This document shows, piece after piece, positions 14,021 through 14,752 of a stretch of DNA of 14,752 bases. The position numbers and the translations under genes are program-made. The notes below the pieces were generated by a model. The model saw only the letters and a list, made by a program, of their open reading frames with translations, did no database searches and was not told the origin of the DNA. Position 1 is the first letter of the stretch. The number at the start of each line of letters is the position of its first letter. The stretch spans positions 1 through 14,752 of the forward strand of contig JACMIO010000104.1 in NCBI GenBank assembly GCA_014381105.1, read 5' to 3'. The stretch comes from a bacterium. Its GTDB lineage: Archaea; Thermoproteota; Nitrososphaeria; Nitrososphaerales; Nitrososphaeraceae.

Positions 14021-14164
14021 CACTGAGTTTTTATCAGCGACATACCAGATATTCCAAGATATTCTCTACAATTGCTATTTTCGTGATATATCTTGAATTG
14101 TTTTCTCTTGATTTAACCAAAAACATGATTAAACCAACACTTAAAATAGGCAAAAAACTCAGTG
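14021..14164. repeat. 12-bp inverted repeat upstream of L39e
   Basis: cactgagttttt at 14021-14032 is the exact reverse complement of aaaaactcagtg at 14153-14164. The second arm lies between the L39e TATA-like box and its start codon. A shorter 8-bp pair (14055-14062, 14088-14095) is nested between them. The spacer is long (120 bp), so this may be chance. I find no gene in 13980-14171. Confidence 0.25.
14141..14148 (+). promoter_or_regulatory. Putative TATA box of the L39e-L31e operon
   Basis: ttaaaata lies 24-31 bp before the L39e ATG, preceded by the accaacac stretch as a possible BRE. Spacing fits leaderless initiation. Confidence 0.45.
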
Positions 14165-14171
14165 TAGAAAA

Positions 14172-14330
14172 ATGGCTGCACGAAAGAATACATCGAGAAA
14201 AAAGCGATTGATAAGGAGAGTTAAACAGAACAGACCAGTGCCAGCCTGGGTAATAATTAGAACCCATCGTCATGTTAGAACGAATCCAAAGCGAAGAGCT
14301 TGGAGAAGGTCGGATGTCAACGTAGGATAA
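14172..14330 (+). CDS. rpl39e: Ribosomal protein L39e
   Basis: Very basic 52-aa protein lining the exit tunnel of the 50S subunit. It starts MAARKNTSRKKRLIRR and has the signature PVPAWVIIRT (22-31), followed by NPKRRAWRRSDVNVG (38-52). Length and sequence match archaeal L39e over the entire chain. ATG start with its own TATA-like box; L31e follows after 20 bp, the standard archaeal order. Confidence 0.95.
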   Translation: MAARKNTSRKKRLIRRVKQNRPVPAWVIIRTHRHVRTNPKRRAWRRSDVNVG

Positions 14331-14350
14331 TATTAAAGGATTGATAGAAA

Positions 14351-14752
14351 ATGTCTGAAGATAATTCAACAAGAATTTACACAGTGAATCTGACGAAAGC
14401 CTGGGATACTCCAAAGTATAGAAGAACTGATCGAGTAATAAACATCATAAAGGAATTTACCCAACGCCATATGCAGACTAATAAGGTCAAGATAGATCAA
14501 GATTTGAACAGAGATATCTGGTCTAGAGGAAAAAGGAATCCGCCAAGGAAGATAAGGTTGAGAATGATAAAAGAAGATGATGATACAGTTGTGGTCAGTT
14601 CATACATTGAGGAAAAAAGCTCACTGTCTAAGGAGTCTGTGGAAGAATCGGAAGTACAGGCAGAAAAGGTAGAAGAGAAAGTGGAAGAGAAAGTGGAAGA
14701 GAAAGTGGAAGAAAAGGCAGAAGTACAGGCAGAAAAGGTAGAAGAGAAAGGC
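14351..14752 (+). CDS. rpl31e: Ribosomal protein L31e with long acidic repeat tail (partial, 3' end off window)
   Basis: 50S subunit protein located near the exit tunnel. The core spans about residues 7-83: TRIYTVNLTKAWDTPKYRRT (7-26), then RVINIIKEFTQRH (28-40), a VKIDQDLNRDIWSRG stretch (45-59), and PPRKIRLRMIKEDD (63-76). After the core comes a Glu/Lys/Val-rich tail of at least 45 residues made of VEEK and AEVQAEKVEEK repeats, still open at the window edge after 134 codons. Ordinary archaeal L31e is only about 80-95 aa, so the tail is an extension. ATG start, downstream of L39e in the same transcript. Confidence 0.95.
   Translation, partial: MSEDNSTRIYTVNLTKAWDTPKYRRTDRVINIIKEFTQRHMQTNKVKIDQDLNRDIWSRGKRNPPRKIRLRMIKEDDDTVVVSSYIEEKSSLSKESVEESEVQAEKVEEKVEEKVEEKVEEKAEVQAEKVEEKG
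14651..14749 (+). repeat. Tandem repeats coding the L31e acidic tail
   Basis: A 30-bp unit at 14651-14680 is repeated exactly at 14720-14749. Between them lie near-identical 12-bp units (gtggaagagaaa at 14681 and 14693; a variant at 14705). All are in frame and encode V-E-E-K and A-E-V-Q units, so copy number can change without breaking the gene. Confidence 0.85.

Noticed and set aside
14034..14414. 126-codon minus-strand frame
   Set aside because: It lies across L39e and the beginning of L31e in antisense; the ribosomal proteins are unambiguous.
1..14752. CRISPR array, transposase, integrase, toxin-antitoxin or defence genes
   Set aside because: No spaced direct repeats, transposase motifs or recognisable defence domains were seen on either strand; the gene content is core metabolism and information processing.

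Overview
The window looks like chromosomal DNA of a thaumarchaeon (Nitrososphaerota, the ammonia-oxidising archaea). It is AT-rich. It encodes archaeal/eukaryotic-type ribosomal proteins (S30e, L39e, L31e), RNA polymerase subunit Rpo7 with Spt4, a GTP-dependent dephospho-CoA kinase of the archaeal DUF359 family, a Y-family polymerase with a C-terminal PCNA-binding motif, and a membrane-anchored cupredoxin. S30e is generally absent from Euryarchaeota, which favours the TACK side. Several genes lack a clear Shine-Dalgarno sequence and have an AT-rich TATA-like box about 24-33 bp before the start codon, consistent with leaderless transcripts. The genus cannot be fixed from sequence alone.

Layout. 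1-1786: a perfect hairpin, a small unknown acidic protein and a secreted discoidin-domain protein, both genes on the minus strand. 1992-3125 (+): DNA polymerase IV. 3287-6776 (-): a tightly overlapping operon cbiG-cbiX-cbiC plus a stand-alone alanyl-tRNA-synthetase-like editing/DHHA1 protein. 6885-7025 (+): a small Cys-rich gene. 7134-8781 (-): Mrp/NBP35-type Fe-S carrier ATPase overlapping dephospho-CoA kinase. 8897-10565 (+): rpo7-spt4-nadC, each overlapping the next. 10637-11587 (-): nadA. 11755-13733 (+): S30e, nadX (aspartate dehydrogenase), a TRAM-domain protein and a cupredoxin. 13809-13979 (-): a second small Cys/His protein. 14172 to the end (+): L39e and L31e, the latter cut by the window edge.

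How the genes work together. NadX (aspartate to iminoaspartate), NadA (to quinolinate, using a [4Fe-4S] cluster) and NadC (to nicotinate mononucleotide) form the complete de novo branch to NaMN within about 3.2 kb, interleaved with transcription and translation genes. The Mrp ATPase could serve NadA's cluster, but that is inference. The cobalamin operon covers three steps of the anaerobic (cobalt-early) corrin pathway; the remaining cob/cbi genes are outside the window.

The most novel-looking items are two short Cys/His-rich genes (46 and 56 aa), the editing-domain protein inside the cobalamin operon, and a two-domain CbiX whose N-terminal half has lost both metal-site histidines. I see no CRISPR array, transposase, rRNA, tRNA or defence system.
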